Of a stretch of 64,000 nucleotides of DNA, positions 43,224 through 53,016 are shown piece by piece. The notes beneath the pieces are model-generated. The model ran no database searches. It had not been told where the DNA came from and was given only the letters and a program-made list of their open reading frames with translations. The number at the start of each line of letters is the position of its first letter. Within the stretch, counting starts at the first letter, position 1. The translations under genes were made by a program, and so were the position numbers. Source of the stretch: Rhinopithecimicrobium faecis (lineage in GTDB: Bacteria > Bacteroidota > Bacteroidia > Sphingobacteriales > Sphingobacteriaceae); contig JAGKSB010000001.1 in NCBI GenBank assembly GCA_017942165.1, positions 288,440 through 352,439 on the forward strand, read 5' to 3'.

Positions 43224-46200
43224 ATGAGTAAATTTTATAATTACCTAAATAACAGGTATATAAAAGCTTTCTGGGGCATCGCTTTTATAACCCCTATGGC
43301 CACCTTTGCGGGGACAGAAAAGGAGAAAATGCCTCCGACCTCCACAGCGCCACATGCAGCTGTGGTAAGCATAGCGAACAGCAACCAAGAGAAAATAACT
43401 GGTCTTGTGACTGATGAGAATGGAAAGCCCTTAGCTGGCGTGTCCATCACTGAAAAAGACACTAAAAACACCACGAAGACGGCAGCAAATGGGGAGTTTA
43501 CCTTAGCTGTATCCAGCAGGAACGCGCGCTTAACACTGAGCTCTTTGGGCTTTAAGAAAGTGGAAATTGCGGCTTCAAATGCGCGTAATATCCAATTAGT
43601 TGCTGACCAAGAACAGCTTGAGGAGGTCGTGGTCGTAGGTTTCGGAACACAGAAAAAGGTCAATCTTACGGGAGCAATCTCGCATGTTGGCAAAGAAGCC
43701 TTTGAAAATAGACCTGTAGCTAATATTGGCCAAGCACTGCAAGGTTTAGTGCCGAACTTAAATATTAGTTTTGGCGACGGTTCCCCAAACACCACACCGA
43801 GCTTTAACTTAAGAGGAGGTACCTCCATGAGCTACAACGCCAACACATCCGTGTTTGAAGCTGTAAACGGTAGCCCTTTAGTAATTATTGATGGTGTTGA
43901 GGGCTCGACCAATGCTCTGAATCAGCTCAATCCAAATGATATCATGGATATGTCCTTTGTGAAAGATGCTTCTGCGGCAGCAATCTACGGTACTAAAGCT
44001 GCTTATGGGGTAATATTAGTGCGCACTAAACGCGGAGAATACAACCAAAAGGGGAAAATTGCTTATAACTATGATGCTAATTTTGACACCCCCGCTGGAA
44101 TTCCGGATGTGCTAAATGCCTATCAAATTCAGAAATCAGGCATGGATAGAACCCTCTGGACCAATGGGATGCCGGGCACTGCTGATGAGAAGAAGTTAGA
44201 AATGATCCAGCAATATATGAACAATCCTACTCCTGAAAATGCATGGTATCAGGAAGGAAATAGCATCGTCTGGGTAGGAAATATGAACCCCTTTGATACG
44301 GCCGTTAAAAAATGGACGCCAATGCAAAAGCATACGCTAAATCTTAGTGGAGGTGGAGAATCAGTAAATTACTATATCTCGGGAGGAATTCAGGATCAAT
44401 CAGGGATGTATAAGATTAATACAGATCAGCTTAAGCGCTATAATGCCCTAATGAATGTGAATGCGAAAGTCAATAATTGGTTTTCCGTTTTCGGGAAAAT
44501 GTCATTCAACCAATCAGATTACAATACCCCATATATAGTTGGGAGTAAAGGTTCTATCTGGTCAGCCATGATGTCAGACCCCAGTAGAAATATTCATATG
44601 CCTATCAAAACGGGACCTAATGACCCACTAGCGAATACCTACACCGACAATATATTATCGTGGTTAAGCTATGGCGCCAATAACCAATCTACTATGCGTA
44701 GGCTATCCCTTTTAATTTCGCCTGAATTCACCCTTATTCCCAATACCTTAAAGTTAAAGGCAGACCTTTCCTATCAGCCACAGACCTATAAACTAAGTCG
44801 CTATAGTCCTAAGTTTAATCAAATCGTAGACTCTTGGCAATACACCTCTCAAGTAGCTGAGGCTGCAGAAAATAGAGCCTATTTTGACAATAACAATACG
44901 GACAACTACTTAGTAAATATTTATGCTGACTATAAAAAAACGTGGGCTGAGAAGCATAATTTCTCCGCTATTGTCGGTTATAATCAAGAGCAAACTAAGT
45001 ATAGCCAAATAGCCAATACTTTCCGAAAGTTAATTTCTGCCGACACTCCAAATCCAAATGCGGCCGAAGACCCTACTTTACACACGGTTTCTAGGTATTC
45101 CTACACCACTGCGGGGCGTGCAGCCTTTGGAAGAGTGAGCTATAATTACGCCGAAAAGTACTTTTTTGAAAGTAATTTACGCTATGATGGAAGTGCTAGA
45201 TTCACGAAAGAAGATCGCTTTGTAGCTTTTCCGTCCTTCTCTGCGGGATGGCGCATTTCACAAGAACATTTTATGGAAAATACCAAAAGTTGGTTGAATG
45301 AGCTTAAAGTTCGCGGAAGCTGGGGTAAATTAGGGAATCAGCCCTCTTCGATATACCCTTACCAAGCCACCATGGCTACAGGTAAAGCGCCCTATTTAAT
45401 CAACGGACAGCAGATTGTATATATCAACCCACCGGGCTTAGTATCTCCTTATCTAACTTTTGAGAAAGCTACAACATGGAATATTGGCCTTGACGGATCC
45501 TTTTTAAACAACCGCTTAGATGCAACATTTGAATATTATAACAGAAAAACTACAGATATCCTAACGGATGGCGATGCTTCCTACCCCACCATATTGGGTA
45601 CTGCAGCACCTTTAGAGAATTCTGGCATCTTAGAAACCCGAGGTTTTGAACTTTCATTAGCTTGGAAGCAAACTATTAATACCGATCTACGCTATCGTGT
45701 AGGGGTAAATATTTCAGACAATCTTTCTAAAGTCCGCCATTACGCCGCAAATACCACGCTATTAATTGCCAACGGCTCAGGGCGTGAGGTAATGTATGAT
45801 GGAAAGACTATCGGTGAGATTTGGGGCTACCGTACTGGAGGAATATTGCAAGAAGGCGACTTTGCAGGGCGGAATCCTACAAATGGCAACTGGATCTATA
45901 ACGGTGCCTACCAAGGGACACTCTATCCTGGCAATATTTGGTATCAAGACTTAGGAGGTCCTGAGGGGATTCCCGATGGAAAGATTGATGCGGGATTAAA
46001 TACGTTAGCCAATCCTGGAGACCGTCAGGTAATCGGGAATTCTACCCCTCGCTTCCGTTATGCTATAACAGGAAACATACAATATAAAAGCTTTGACTTA
46101 GACTTTTTATTTCAAGGAGTTTTAAAAAGAGATGTATGGACAGGGCTTTCGTCCTATTGGGGAGGTGGAGCTGGCTCCAAGTGGATGTATGAGCGCTCTT

Positions 46201-46490
46201 GGACTCCAGATCGGACAGATGCAGCGTTTCCAATGTATGGCTCAGGCGTCTCCGTACAAGATCGTTACTTAATAAATGGGGCCTACTTACGCTTAAAACA
46301 AGCCGTAATAGGGTACACAGTGCCGAATCAAATTACAAAACGATTCGGTGTTGAAAAACTCCGCTTCACTGCAGCAGGTTTTAATATTTTCGAAATTACG
46401 GCGATTCCAAACATCTTTGATGTAGACCAGATTTCTGCCGATTACCCACAGAAAAGATCCATTACCTTCGGCGCTCAAATTGTATTTTAA
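43224..46490 (+). CDS. SusC/RagA family TonB-linked outer-membrane transporter
   Basis: 1088 residues. Signal region, a Ser/Ala-rich linker, a carboxypeptidase-regulatory-like domain (about 57-130, ITGLVTDENGKPLAGVSITE), TonB-box region EEVVVVGFGTQKK, plug with PLVIIDGVEGS and SFVKDASAAAIYGTKAAYGV, then the barrel ending FGAQIVF. It imports oligosaccharides (or peptides) delivered by SusD. The stop overlaps an upstream ATG of the SusD frame. Context with a GH29 enzyme suggests a fucosylated glycan. Confidence 0.95.
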   Translation: MSKFYNYLNNRYIKAFWGIAFITPMATFAGTEKEKMPPTSTAPHAAVVSIANSNQEKITGLVTDENGKPLAGVSITEKDTKNTTKTAANGEFTLAVSSRNARLTLSSLGFKKVEIAASNARNIQLVADQEQLEEVVVVGFGTQKKVNLTGAISHVGKEAFENRPVANIGQALQGLVPNLNISFGDGSPNTTPSFNLRGGTSMSYNANTSVFEAVNGSPLVIIDGVEGSTNALNQLNPNDIMDMSFVKDASAAAIYGTKAAYGVILVRTKRGEYNQKGKIAYNYDANFDTPAGIPDVLNAYQIQKSGMDRTLWTNGMPGTADEKKLEMIQQYMNNPTPENAWYQEGNSIVWVGNMNPFDTAVKKWTPMQKHTLNLSGGGESVNYYISGGIQDQSGMYKINTDQLKRYNALMNVNAKVNNWFSVFGKMSFNQSDYNTPYIVGSKGSIWSAMMSDPSRNIHMPIKTGPNDPLANTYTDNILSWLSYGANNQSTMRRLSLLISPEFTLIPNTLKLKADLSYQPQTYKLSRYSPKFNQIVDSWQYTSQVAEAAENRAYFDNNNTDNYLVNIYADYKKTWAEKHNFSAIVGYNQEQTKYSQIANTFRKLISADTPNPNAAEDPTLHTVSRYSYTTAGRAAFGRVSYNYAEKYFFESNLRYDGSARFTKEDRFVAFPSFSAGWRISQEHFMENTKSWLNELKVRGSWGKLGNQPSSIYPYQATMATGKAPYLINGQQIVYINPPGLVSPYLTFEKATTWNIGLDGSFLNNRLDATFEYYNRKTTDILTDGDASYPTILGTAAPLENSGILETRGFELSLAWKQTINTDLRYRVGVNISDNLSKVRHYAANTTLLIANGSGREVMYDGKTIGEIWGYRTGGILQEGDFAGRNPTNGNWIYNGAYQGTLYPGNIWYQDLGGPEGIPDGKIDAGLNTLANPGDRQVIGNSTPRFRYAITGNIQYKSFDLDFLFQGVLKRDVWTGLSSYWGGGAGSKWMYERSWTPDRTDAAFPMYGSGVSVQDRYLINGAYLRLKQAVIGYTVPNQITKRFGVEKLRFTAAGFNIFEITAIPNIFDVDQISADYPQKRSITFGAQIVF

Positions 46491-46501
46491 TGCTACTTAT
46501 C

Positions 46502-48460
46502 ATGAACAAAAAAATTTTTAAATATATAAGCTTTGGACTCTCTTTAACGGCGTTAACGATGCAGTCCTGTAATGATAAATTTCTGGATTTAAATCCTGAA
46601 ACAGAATTGTCTAAAGACAATTCCTTAACCTCAGAAATGCAGCTTACCCTGTATTTGAATAATTTATATCCCAAATATATTCTCGGTCATGGCACCGGCT
46701 GGGCAGATGGAAAGACAGCGCCAAATATCGTGGGTGGAAGCCATCTGCTAGCTTCCGATTTTATGACGGATAATATGGTGAAGTTTGGAAACATCAGCAG
46801 CATATTAGATAACACCTATGTAACGCCAAATGCTGGAAGTGCCGTTAATTGGACTTGGGACGATCTCCGCTCTGTACACTATTTTCTGAAAAATTATAGC
46901 AATGCGCTACCGTCGGTAAATAACGATGCTACCCGACTGAAGAAATACCTCGGGGAGGCCTACTTCTTTAAAGCCATGGACTACTATCGGAAAATAATGC
47001 TTTTCGGAGACGTGCCCTGGATTTCCTCAGATCTAAATATCGATAGTGAGGAACTTTATAAACCGCGCGATAGCCGAAAGTTAGTCGCTGACTCCCTACT
47101 AAACACCGTGAACCTTGCTGTTGCAAACCTAGATGGCGTAACGGGACGCGCTGATGGTCGTATTAACCAAGATATGGCCTTATTTCTAAAAGCACGGATA
47201 GGCCTATTTGAAGGCTCCTTCCGTACTTACCACCAGGAGTTACAGCTTCAAGGTACTGCCAAGCCCTTTCTTGATGCCTGCATAGAAGCTTGTGAAAAAA
47301 TTATTGCTTCTGGAAGGTACGCCCTTTATCAGGGAGTTGAGAATTCGTATTGGAAATTATTTACCCTAAAAAAAGACCCCTCTGCGGATGCTAATAAGGA
47401 AGCTATTTTAGCAAAAGTCTATGATGGCACATTAGTAGGCCATGCTACGCAACGCTATTGGGATCAAAATAATAGCCTATCTGGCGCTAGACCTGCAGGT
47501 GGCGCAACAAGAAGTCTTGTCGATGAATACCTTTGTATTGATGGAAAGCCCATCTATCTTACTGGGGCTGCCGGAAATTACAGCAGTAACCCACTATTTA
47601 AAGGTTATGATGGCTTATGGTCAGAAATGGAAAATAGAGACCCGAGGCTAAAGCAAACAATTAATTACCCTGGAGAAAATAGATCGCTATTTAACCGTAC
47701 TGACGGCACCACAAGCCTAGATAAAAACGGCATCACCTATCCCCGATTATCCTATAATGTCGGCGCAGGGACATCCGTAACAGGCTACCTTCCTATCAAG
47801 CATTGGATGGCCGACCGCGTAGAGAATGAAGCGACAACGGTGGGTCAACAAACGGCAATAGAATTCCGTTATGCTGAGGTACTCTTAATGCTTGCTGAAG
47901 CCAAAGCAATCTTAGGAACATTAACGCAAGATGACCTAGATAAAACGATCAATAAGCTACGCCAAAGAGCAGGATTCGATTTTGCGAAATATCCTGACAG
48001 CAGATTGCAGCTCGGAAATATTCCTGCAGACCCACGTTTAGATGAAATTTATGCCTCCAAATTAGCATATTCCGTAAGTCCTATTATCCGTGAAATTAGA
48101 AGGGAACGTCGCGTGGAGATGGTACTTGAGGACCGCCGTTATGAGGATTTATTACGCTGGAAAGCCGGCAACTTAATGACGGTACCTTTGAGAGGAATGA
48201 AATTCACCGAAGCCAAGAAAAAACTTTACGATGGAACAAATACTCAAAAACCAATAATCGCCTTAAAAGAAGTCGTTGATAAAGATATTTTTCTAGATAC
48301 AGAAGGCTTTATCATCGCCTACCCAAGAAGTAATAATATCGTTAACGGAACCCCGGTATGGGCTGACTATCGCTATTACTGGCCACTACCCCTTTACGAT
48401 CTCACCTTAAATGGCAGCAAACTAACCCAAAACCCCGGATGGCTTGGCGCAAATAAATAA
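46502..48460 (+). CDS. SusD/RagB family outer-membrane lipoprotein
   Basis: 652 residues from the ATG at 46502, where a lipoprotein signal begins (MNKKIFKYISFGLSLTALTM, then QSC). An ATG at 46490 adds four residues and overlaps the SusC stop. Motifs of RagB/SusD proteins: DKFLDLNPETELS, YLGEAYFFKAMDYYRKIMLF, FRYAEVLLMLAEAKAILG, EIRRERRVEMVLEDRRYEDL and WPLPLYDLTLN. It binds the glycan at the surface and closes over the SusC channel. Confidence 0.95.
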   Translation: MNKKIFKYISFGLSLTALTMQSCNDKFLDLNPETELSKDNSLTSEMQLTLYLNNLYPKYILGHGTGWADGKTAPNIVGGSHLLASDFMTDNMVKFGNISSILDNTYVTPNAGSAVNWTWDDLRSVHYFLKNYSNALPSVNNDATRLKKYLGEAYFFKAMDYYRKIMLFGDVPWISSDLNIDSEELYKPRDSRKLVADSLLNTVNLAVANLDGVTGRADGRINQDMALFLKARIGLFEGSFRTYHQELQLQGTAKPFLDACIEACEKIIASGRYALYQGVENSYWKLFTLKKDPSADANKEAILAKVYDGTLVGHATQRYWDQNNSLSGARPAGGATRSLVDEYLCIDGKPIYLTGAAGNYSSNPLFKGYDGLWSEMENRDPRLKQTINYPGENRSLFNRTDGTTSLDKNGITYPRLSYNVGAGTSVTGYLPIKHWMADRVENEATTVGQQTAIEFRYAEVLLMLAEAKAILGTLTQDDLDKTINKLRQRAGFDFAKYPDSRLQLGNIPADPRLDEIYASKLAYSVSPIIREIRRERRVEMVLEDRRYEDLLRWKAGNLMTVPLRGMKFTEAKKKLYDGTNTQKPIIALKEVVDKDIFLDTEGFIIAYPRSNNIVNGTPVWADYRYYWPLPLYDLTLNGSKLTQNPGWLGANK

Positions 48461-48480
48461 CCTTAAAATTGAAAAAAATT

Positions 48481-48837
48481 ATGACTATCAACTTCGCTAT
48501 AAAGGCCTCCATAGTGCTTGCAGTGAGCCTGCTTTCGTTAGCAGCCTGCAAAAAAGATTTACCGCCTATAAAGAATAATTTAACCGTTCGTGAAGCCGTG
48601 CTTTCTGGAGGGTTTATGCAAATACCCGTAAAAATAGGAACCCCTTTACAAATTAATTTAGCCGTTAACCCAGGAAATATAGCTGTTACAGAAGAAGCAA
48701 CTTACACCAGCAAACATCCGGAAATTGCATCCTATAGTAAGTCTGGGGTTATAACAGGACTGACAATAGGTGTCGATACCGTGATAATTAACACCGCGGG
48801 CCTTCAGGTTTGGTATATGGTAAATGTTAGTAAATAG
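48481..48837 (+). CDS. Small Ig-like (BIG2) surface lipoprotein
   Basis: 118 residues from the ATG; a TTG at 48469 would add MKKI and give a slightly better signal peptide. Lipobox SLAAC followed by KKDLPPIKNNLTVREA, then a bacterial Ig-like group 2 domain with EEATYTSKHPEIASYSKSGV and ITGLTIGVDTVIINTAG. Such lipoproteins, placed behind SusD, are usually accessory surface glycan-binding proteins. Its own ligand is unknown. Stop and next gene are 13 bp apart. Confidence 0.75.
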   Translation: MTINFAIKASIVLAVSLLSLAACKKDLPPIKNNLTVREAVLSGGFMQIPVKIGTPLQINLAVNPGNIAVTEEATYTSKHPEIASYSKSGVITGLTIGVDTVIINTAGLQVWYMVNVSK

Positions 48838-48850
48838 AAAACTTAACAAT

Positions 48851-50287
48851 ATGAAAATTTTAGCAAATAAATTGATCGGATGGCGCTTCCTTAGCGTATT
48901 AATAGCAGCTATTTTTCTGGTAGCATGCGAAAAAACAACCGTAAATAAGAAGCTCGTGGAGGACAAATCAAGTTCTTTAGTCGATACTTCACTCGCAAAT
49001 TTAAAGTTTGTAAGTAACCCTGTAAATCTCAATATCGTCATGTTTGTGCCAACGAATAATCCAGCTCTGCCAGGCTATAAACCTAGACTTTCACAGCTAT
49101 TTGTGCATTTTCAAGATTGGATGCATAAGGAGATGAGCCGCTACGGCTATAGCAGCTATTTGGGCCTCCCGAAAGATACCGACGGCTTGGTACGCATTAT
49201 CCAGATTCCTGCGGTTGGAACACAAGCAGACTACCCCTACAGTTCAACAGTTTCCGCCAATAAAATTATTAATGAGATCAAGGCTTACCGGGCTAATCAC
49301 CCAACTGAATTTTCGTCGGATAATCATTATTTAGTCCTTCTTCCGGCACGTACAGATGGCGACAGTAGCCAGCCATTCTATGGCTATGGAAAATTCTGCT
49401 TTGCTGTAGACAACTCCGCGATGTCGATCCATGGAATTCCCAACCCCAATTCTAATTACATAGGAGGCATGCTCCATGAACTAGGCCATGGTCTCAACCT
49501 GCCACACGACCATGCTAAATATGCAAGTGAAGAGCCTGCTTTAGGAACCTCTTTGATGGGTAGTGGTAATGTAAGTTTTAGCAAAGGGCAACCCACCTTT
49601 CTAACTCCTACGGATGCTGCAATTTTAAATAACAACGAAGTATTTAAACAACTAGTAGCTACAGATCCACCATATCAGACACCAAGTTACAACCTAACGC
49701 CAAAATTCACTATTGATCAGGCGCAACAAAAACTAGTAATCAGCGGAAAGTATGTTTCAAACCTTCCCGTAAGTAATATACTTGTATACCTAGATCCCAA
49801 TGTAGACAATGAAGGCTCGGGAACAAATAAAGATTATAATGCCGTAAGCTGGTCCTTCCCCGCTTCAGCTTCGGGAGATATAGCGGCAACAATAGACCTA
49901 AATGAATTGTTTTATAAAGAAGACACCCCCTATGATGTAACAATCAAACTGCTACATCAAAATGGACTGACCACAAGTAACACATATGATTTTAAATATT
50001 TAAATAATATTCTGACGACCGATCAAGATGCGATACTGACTTACTCAAATTCAGCTTTTGCTGGTGTACGTGGTACTTTTGGCATCGGAAATTACACGAC
50101 AGCAGCGTTACTGGCTAATGGCGTTACTGATAATAGCATATCATCTATAAAAGTCGGCGTAAATGTAAAGGTTACTTTATTTAATGGCGATAATTTTACC
50201 GGTGACAGCCTCGTATTAACTGCTTCCTCGAGTTTTCTATCAACATTCAATGATAAAGTATCCTCGTTGAAAGTTGAAAATTTATAA
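48851..50287 (+). CDS. Metzincin-type zinc metalloprotease lipoprotein with C-terminal beta/gamma-crystallin-like domain
   Basis: 478 residues from the ATG at 48851, which begins a lipoprotein signal (MKILANKLIGWRFLSVLIAA, lipobox LVAC); an upstream in-frame start gives no better one. Zinc site HELGHGLNLPHDH (first His about residue 209) fits the metzincin HExxHxxxxxH, with a likely Met-turn at TSLMGSG. A beta-sandwich linker follows, and the last 90 residues (VTLFNGDNFTGDSLVLTASS) resemble a beta/gamma-crystallin domain. It is a surface protease placed last in a fucosidase-SusCD locus, so it may cut a glycoprotein carrying the target glycan. Confidence 0.8.
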   Translation: MKILANKLIGWRFLSVLIAAIFLVACEKTTVNKKLVEDKSSSLVDTSLANLKFVSNPVNLNIVMFVPTNNPALPGYKPRLSQLFVHFQDWMHKEMSRYGYSSYLGLPKDTDGLVRIIQIPAVGTQADYPYSSTVSANKIINEIKAYRANHPTEFSSDNHYLVLLPARTDGDSSQPFYGYGKFCFAVDNSAMSIHGIPNPNSNYIGGMLHELGHGLNLPHDHAKYASEEPALGTSLMGSGNVSFSKGQPTFLTPTDAAILNNNEVFKQLVATDPPYQTPSYNLTPKFTIDQAQQKLVISGKYVSNLPVSNILVYLDPNVDNEGSGTNKDYNAVSWSFPASASGDIAATIDLNELFYKEDTPYDVTIKLLHQNGLTTSNTYDFKYLNNILTTDQDAILTYSNSAFAGVRGTFGIGNYTTAALLANGVTDNSISSIKVGVNVKVTLFNGDNFTGDSLVLTASSSFLSTFNDKVSSLKVENL

Positions 50288-50333
50288 TATAATAGCCCAT
50301 TTAGAATGGAGATTCTAAATGGGCTATTATATT
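50286..50333. terminator. Bidirectional terminator after the metalloprotease gene
   Basis: Perfect 22-bp arms around GGAG. The left arm overlaps the last two bases of the metalloprotease stop codon; T-runs follow on both strands. It faces the leftward lipoprotein gene. Confidence 0.85.
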
Positions 50334-50352
50334 CTTTACCTTTTATCAGGTC

Positions 50353-50694
50353 TTATTTACGATTATAATGCTCATTAACATGTACTTCAATATTTCCGGA
50401 ACGCTCTTGAAGTAATCTATATTTTGAATCAAAAACTCTTATTGTTAATAATGTTTTTGGATCTTCACAATAGGCGCCAAAACCATAACCATTACTAGAT
50501 ATACTGACCACTTCTCTGTGATATTTTTTTATGTATTTTGATGACATATTCCCACCCATAACATCAACTGGAATATCGTCCGAATTAGAGATAAATTCAA
50601 CAATTACCTTTTGCTCCCTTATAAATAAGGGATCCTTCTTACAAGAGCAGCAAATTGATACTATAACTGCCATTAATAAAAGTACTTTTTTCAT
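50353..50694 (-). CDS. Small lipoprotein of unknown function
   Basis: 113 residues. Signal MKKVLLLMAVIVSICCSC with the lipid Cys near residue 18, then KKDPLFIREQKVIVEFISNS and a beta-rich remainder. I do not recognise a family. It starts one base after the stop of the larger lipoprotein gene upstream, so the two are surely co-transcribed. The DNA is more AT-rich than that of neighbours. Confidence 0.7.
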   Translation of the reverse strand: MKKVLLLMAVIVSICCSCKKDPLFIREQKVIVEFISNSDDIPVDVMGGNMSSKYIKKYHREVVSISSNGYGFGAYCEDPKTLLTIRVFDSKYRLLQERSGNIEVHVNEHYNRK

Positions 50695-50695
50695 A

Positions 50696-52309
50696 TTATT
50701 GTATTCTAGGGATTACTGAAAATTGAACGGGTCCTGCGCTATAATTAAATAAATCATATTTATTGTTTTCAATTTTATTAATTATAGGGTTATAAAAATA
50801 AACATTAACAGCTTCTGCTAAAATGTCATTTTTAATACTAAAAGAAGATGTGAATTTCTGATATTTTTCTTTTTCTTGTTTATTTGATAAACTCCCACCT
50901 AACTCAGTTTCAGATTTACTACCTACACCTAATTTAACGCCTAAACTAAATTTCCCTTCAGAAACGTGGTTTAGCTTGTAGGTAACTTCTTTGCTGTTCT
51001 CAGACTCCTTATTAACCTCGACTATAGTAACATAGCGAGTTAAAGAGCCTCTCGATATGTCCCACTTAGCAAATGGAACCCTATTATTCAAACGAACAAC
51101 TTTACTGGTAAATTTATTAGGGTCTATTGTATATGTATTTTTACTTCTTCTAAATAGCGTACCATGCTTTCTATGATGGTGAATATTGAAATCCCAAATT
51201 TCAGACGGTTTTAAAGGAATTAGAACAGATGAACTAATACTACTCTCATCAGAAAAAATTTCGAATTTAAACTCATATGAACCATTTTCCCACATCCTAC
51301 TTATTAACTCATCAGTATTTAAAGTTACTCTTCTATGAACAACCTGATTTTGTTTTATATAAGGATTATTTTTTTCTTTTGGATGTAAAGCAAATTTGAA
51401 ATAAATACTAGGATTAATTTCCAAATAATCGATATAATCAGTTACATTTAAATTTAAACTACCCTTCGAGTTTTTATTCTTAATACCATAATAAACATAA
51501 TCTCTTTGATAAGCTTTTAATTGATCTTTTGGTGATACATCCTGATTAAAATACTTATAAGAGTCTTTTACTAAATAATGCAATTCAACCCCATCCGCAA
51601 TAACAGCTGATCTTTTAAATCTTGATTTAACGTCATTTAATCCATTGAAATTCGGAGATAAAAATTCAATATTTTCGGTATTTCCTAAATCACGCTTATA
51701 CCTTTTTTTATTAAAGTTAATGGAAGCAACATTAACCCTACTATTTTCTCTTACTACAAAAACATGAAAGTCGGGAACTTCTCCTTTTTCTAAACTCAGT
51801 TCTAATTTTCCATTTAAATATAAATCTGTTGTTTTTTCTTTTGAGATAGCAACAGGTATTTCATTATCATTTACATCCAAATTATTTGCAGAAATATCAA
51901 AAAAAGAAATTTCCGGAATTAAAATATTGATTAGTGGAACATTTTCTTCAATACTAGCAATTTCTTCTTCAGAAGAAAAATCGACTAAAATTTCTCTAAA
52001 ACTTTTCTCTCCAATTTCTTTATTCCTAACTAGATAAAACAAAACATTATAATCTTTATCAAATTGCTTTAATGCCTCATTTTTCAAAAATTCTCTTATA
52101 TCCTTTCTTTCAAAGGTAGCTTTAGACAATATTTCAGAGAATCTTTCCATATTTCCCTCTTTTGTACTCATTTTAAAAATTCCATTTTCTTTTAGCATTA
52201 AAGAAGTTAAATCTTCATTAGAGATTATGTCTTTATTAGAAGTCAAGTCTTTATTACAGGAAATAACGCCGAGTGCTAATAAAGTGATTGTAAGTAATTT
52301 TTTTGTCAT
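50696..52309 (-). CDS. Large lipoprotein of unknown function
   Basis: 537 residues. Lipobox VISC (Cys18) is followed by a repetitive NKDLTSNKDIISNEDLTSL stretch. A helical region (about 40-120) precedes a mostly beta body, with a late Gly/Ser-rich segment (KFSLGVKLGVGSKSETELGG) that resembles an amphipathic hairpin. No catalytic motif is visible. A -7 box TACTTTTG (52330-52323) lies 13 nt before the ATG. Base composition is clearly AT-richer than the flanking loci, suggesting a recent arrival. It forms a two-gene unit with the small lipoprotein. Confidence 0.7.
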   Translation of the reverse strand: MTKKLLTITLLALGVISCNKDLTSNKDIISNEDLTSLMLKENGIFKMSTKEGNMERFSEILSKATFERKDIREFLKNEALKQFDKDYNVLFYLVRNKEIGEKSFREILVDFSSEEEIASIEENVPLINILIPEISFFDISANNLDVNDNEIPVAISKEKTTDLYLNGKLELSLEKGEVPDFHVFVVRENSRVNVASINFNKKRYKRDLGNTENIEFLSPNFNGLNDVKSRFKRSAVIADGVELHYLVKDSYKYFNQDVSPKDQLKAYQRDYVYYGIKNKNSKGSLNLNVTDYIDYLEINPSIYFKFALHPKEKNNPYIKQNQVVHRRVTLNTDELISRMWENGSYEFKFEIFSDESSISSSVLIPLKPSEIWDFNIHHHRKHGTLFRRSKNTYTIDPNKFTSKVVRLNNRVPFAKWDISRGSLTRYVTIVEVNKESENSKEVTYKLNHVSEGKFSLGVKLGVGSKSETELGGSLSNKQEKEKYQKFTSSFSIKNDILAEAVNVYFYNPIINKIENNKYDLFNYSAGPVQFSVIPRIQ

Positions 52310-52684
52310 AAAAATATTTTCACAAAAGTATGTATTATTTTGAGATTTTTTATATTTTAAAGAGAAATATTTAACCCTGTGGATGGTATTTTGTAAAATA
52401 TATTAAATACGGAAACATATTTACAATTAAAATTCTCGCTAATCGAAAAAACACACTGTACTAAAATAATTCTATTCCATTAATTTTAAGAATAGATGTT
52501 ACAGACATAAAAATGAATTAAGAGGATTATGGGAAAGTGTAAAACAAAATCGTTCAGACGAATTCTAAGAAGTCTGAGCAATATAGATTTTTTCTTTTAG
52601 GTAGGTGATCTATAGATCTATAAATAATCTTTATTCTTAAATTGATGGCTAGAACACCCAATTAAAGCGATAATTTTCGACAAA
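52310..52684. other. AT-rich gap between the lipoprotein gene and the tRNA pair
   Basis: It contains the promoter of the large lipoprotein gene at its left end. Around 52520-52590 is a sequence (GGGAAAGTGTAAAAC, then CAGAC ... GTCTG) that could be the end of a lost insertion element; this is weak. No coding frame of note. Confidence 0.4.
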
Positions 52685-52720
52685 AAAAACCGCTTTAAAA
52701 ATATTTTTAAAGCGGTTTTT
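52685..52720 (-). terminator. Terminator behind the tRNA-Glu pair
   Basis: Perfect 36-bp palindrome with GC core ACCGC/GCGGT and A/T runs, directly downstream (leftward) of the two tRNA genes. Confidence 0.8.
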
Positions 52721-52749
52721 GAATCTTATTTATTCTCTATAGAGAATCT

Positions 52750-52824
52750 TGGTAGCCCGTAGGGGAATCGAACCCCTGTTTCTAGAATGAAAATCTAACG
52801 TCCTAACCCCTAGACGAACGGGCC
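52750..52824 (-). tRNA. tRNA-Glu (anticodon TTC), copy 2
   Basis: Read leftward: acceptor GGCCCGT pairs with ACGGGCT (one G-T), the anticodon loop is GATTTTCATTC with TTC at its centre, and the T arm is AGGGGTTCGATTCCCCT. A73 and CCA are encoded. The sequence is identical to the copy at 52854-52928, so the two arose by tandem duplication. Confidence 0.97.
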
Positions 52825-52853
52825 ATAATGATGGCTATTTTATGCAAGTAATT

Positions 52854-52928
52854 TGGTAGCCCGTAGGGGAATCGAACCCCTGTTTCTAGAATGAAAATCT
52901 AACGTCCTAACCCCTAGACGAACGGGCC
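52854..52928 (-). tRNA. tRNA-Glu (anticodon TTC), copy 1
   Basis: Same 75-nt sequence as its neighbour, 104 bp apart start to start, with a 29-bp spacer between. CCA is encoded. The pair is transcribed leftward, downstream of purD and probably from its own promoter. Confidence 0.97.
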
Positions 52929-53016
52929 ATTTTACTTGCATTTCCCATAGCTTTGTTGCTTTTGGGAATGCAAATATACACCTTATTTCATATAAATCAA
53001 ATGTTTTTTTATTTTT

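Noticed and set aside
43241..43828. 195-residue open frame on the - strand
   Set aside because: Antisense to the N-terminal region of the second SusC gene; composition mirrors that gene.
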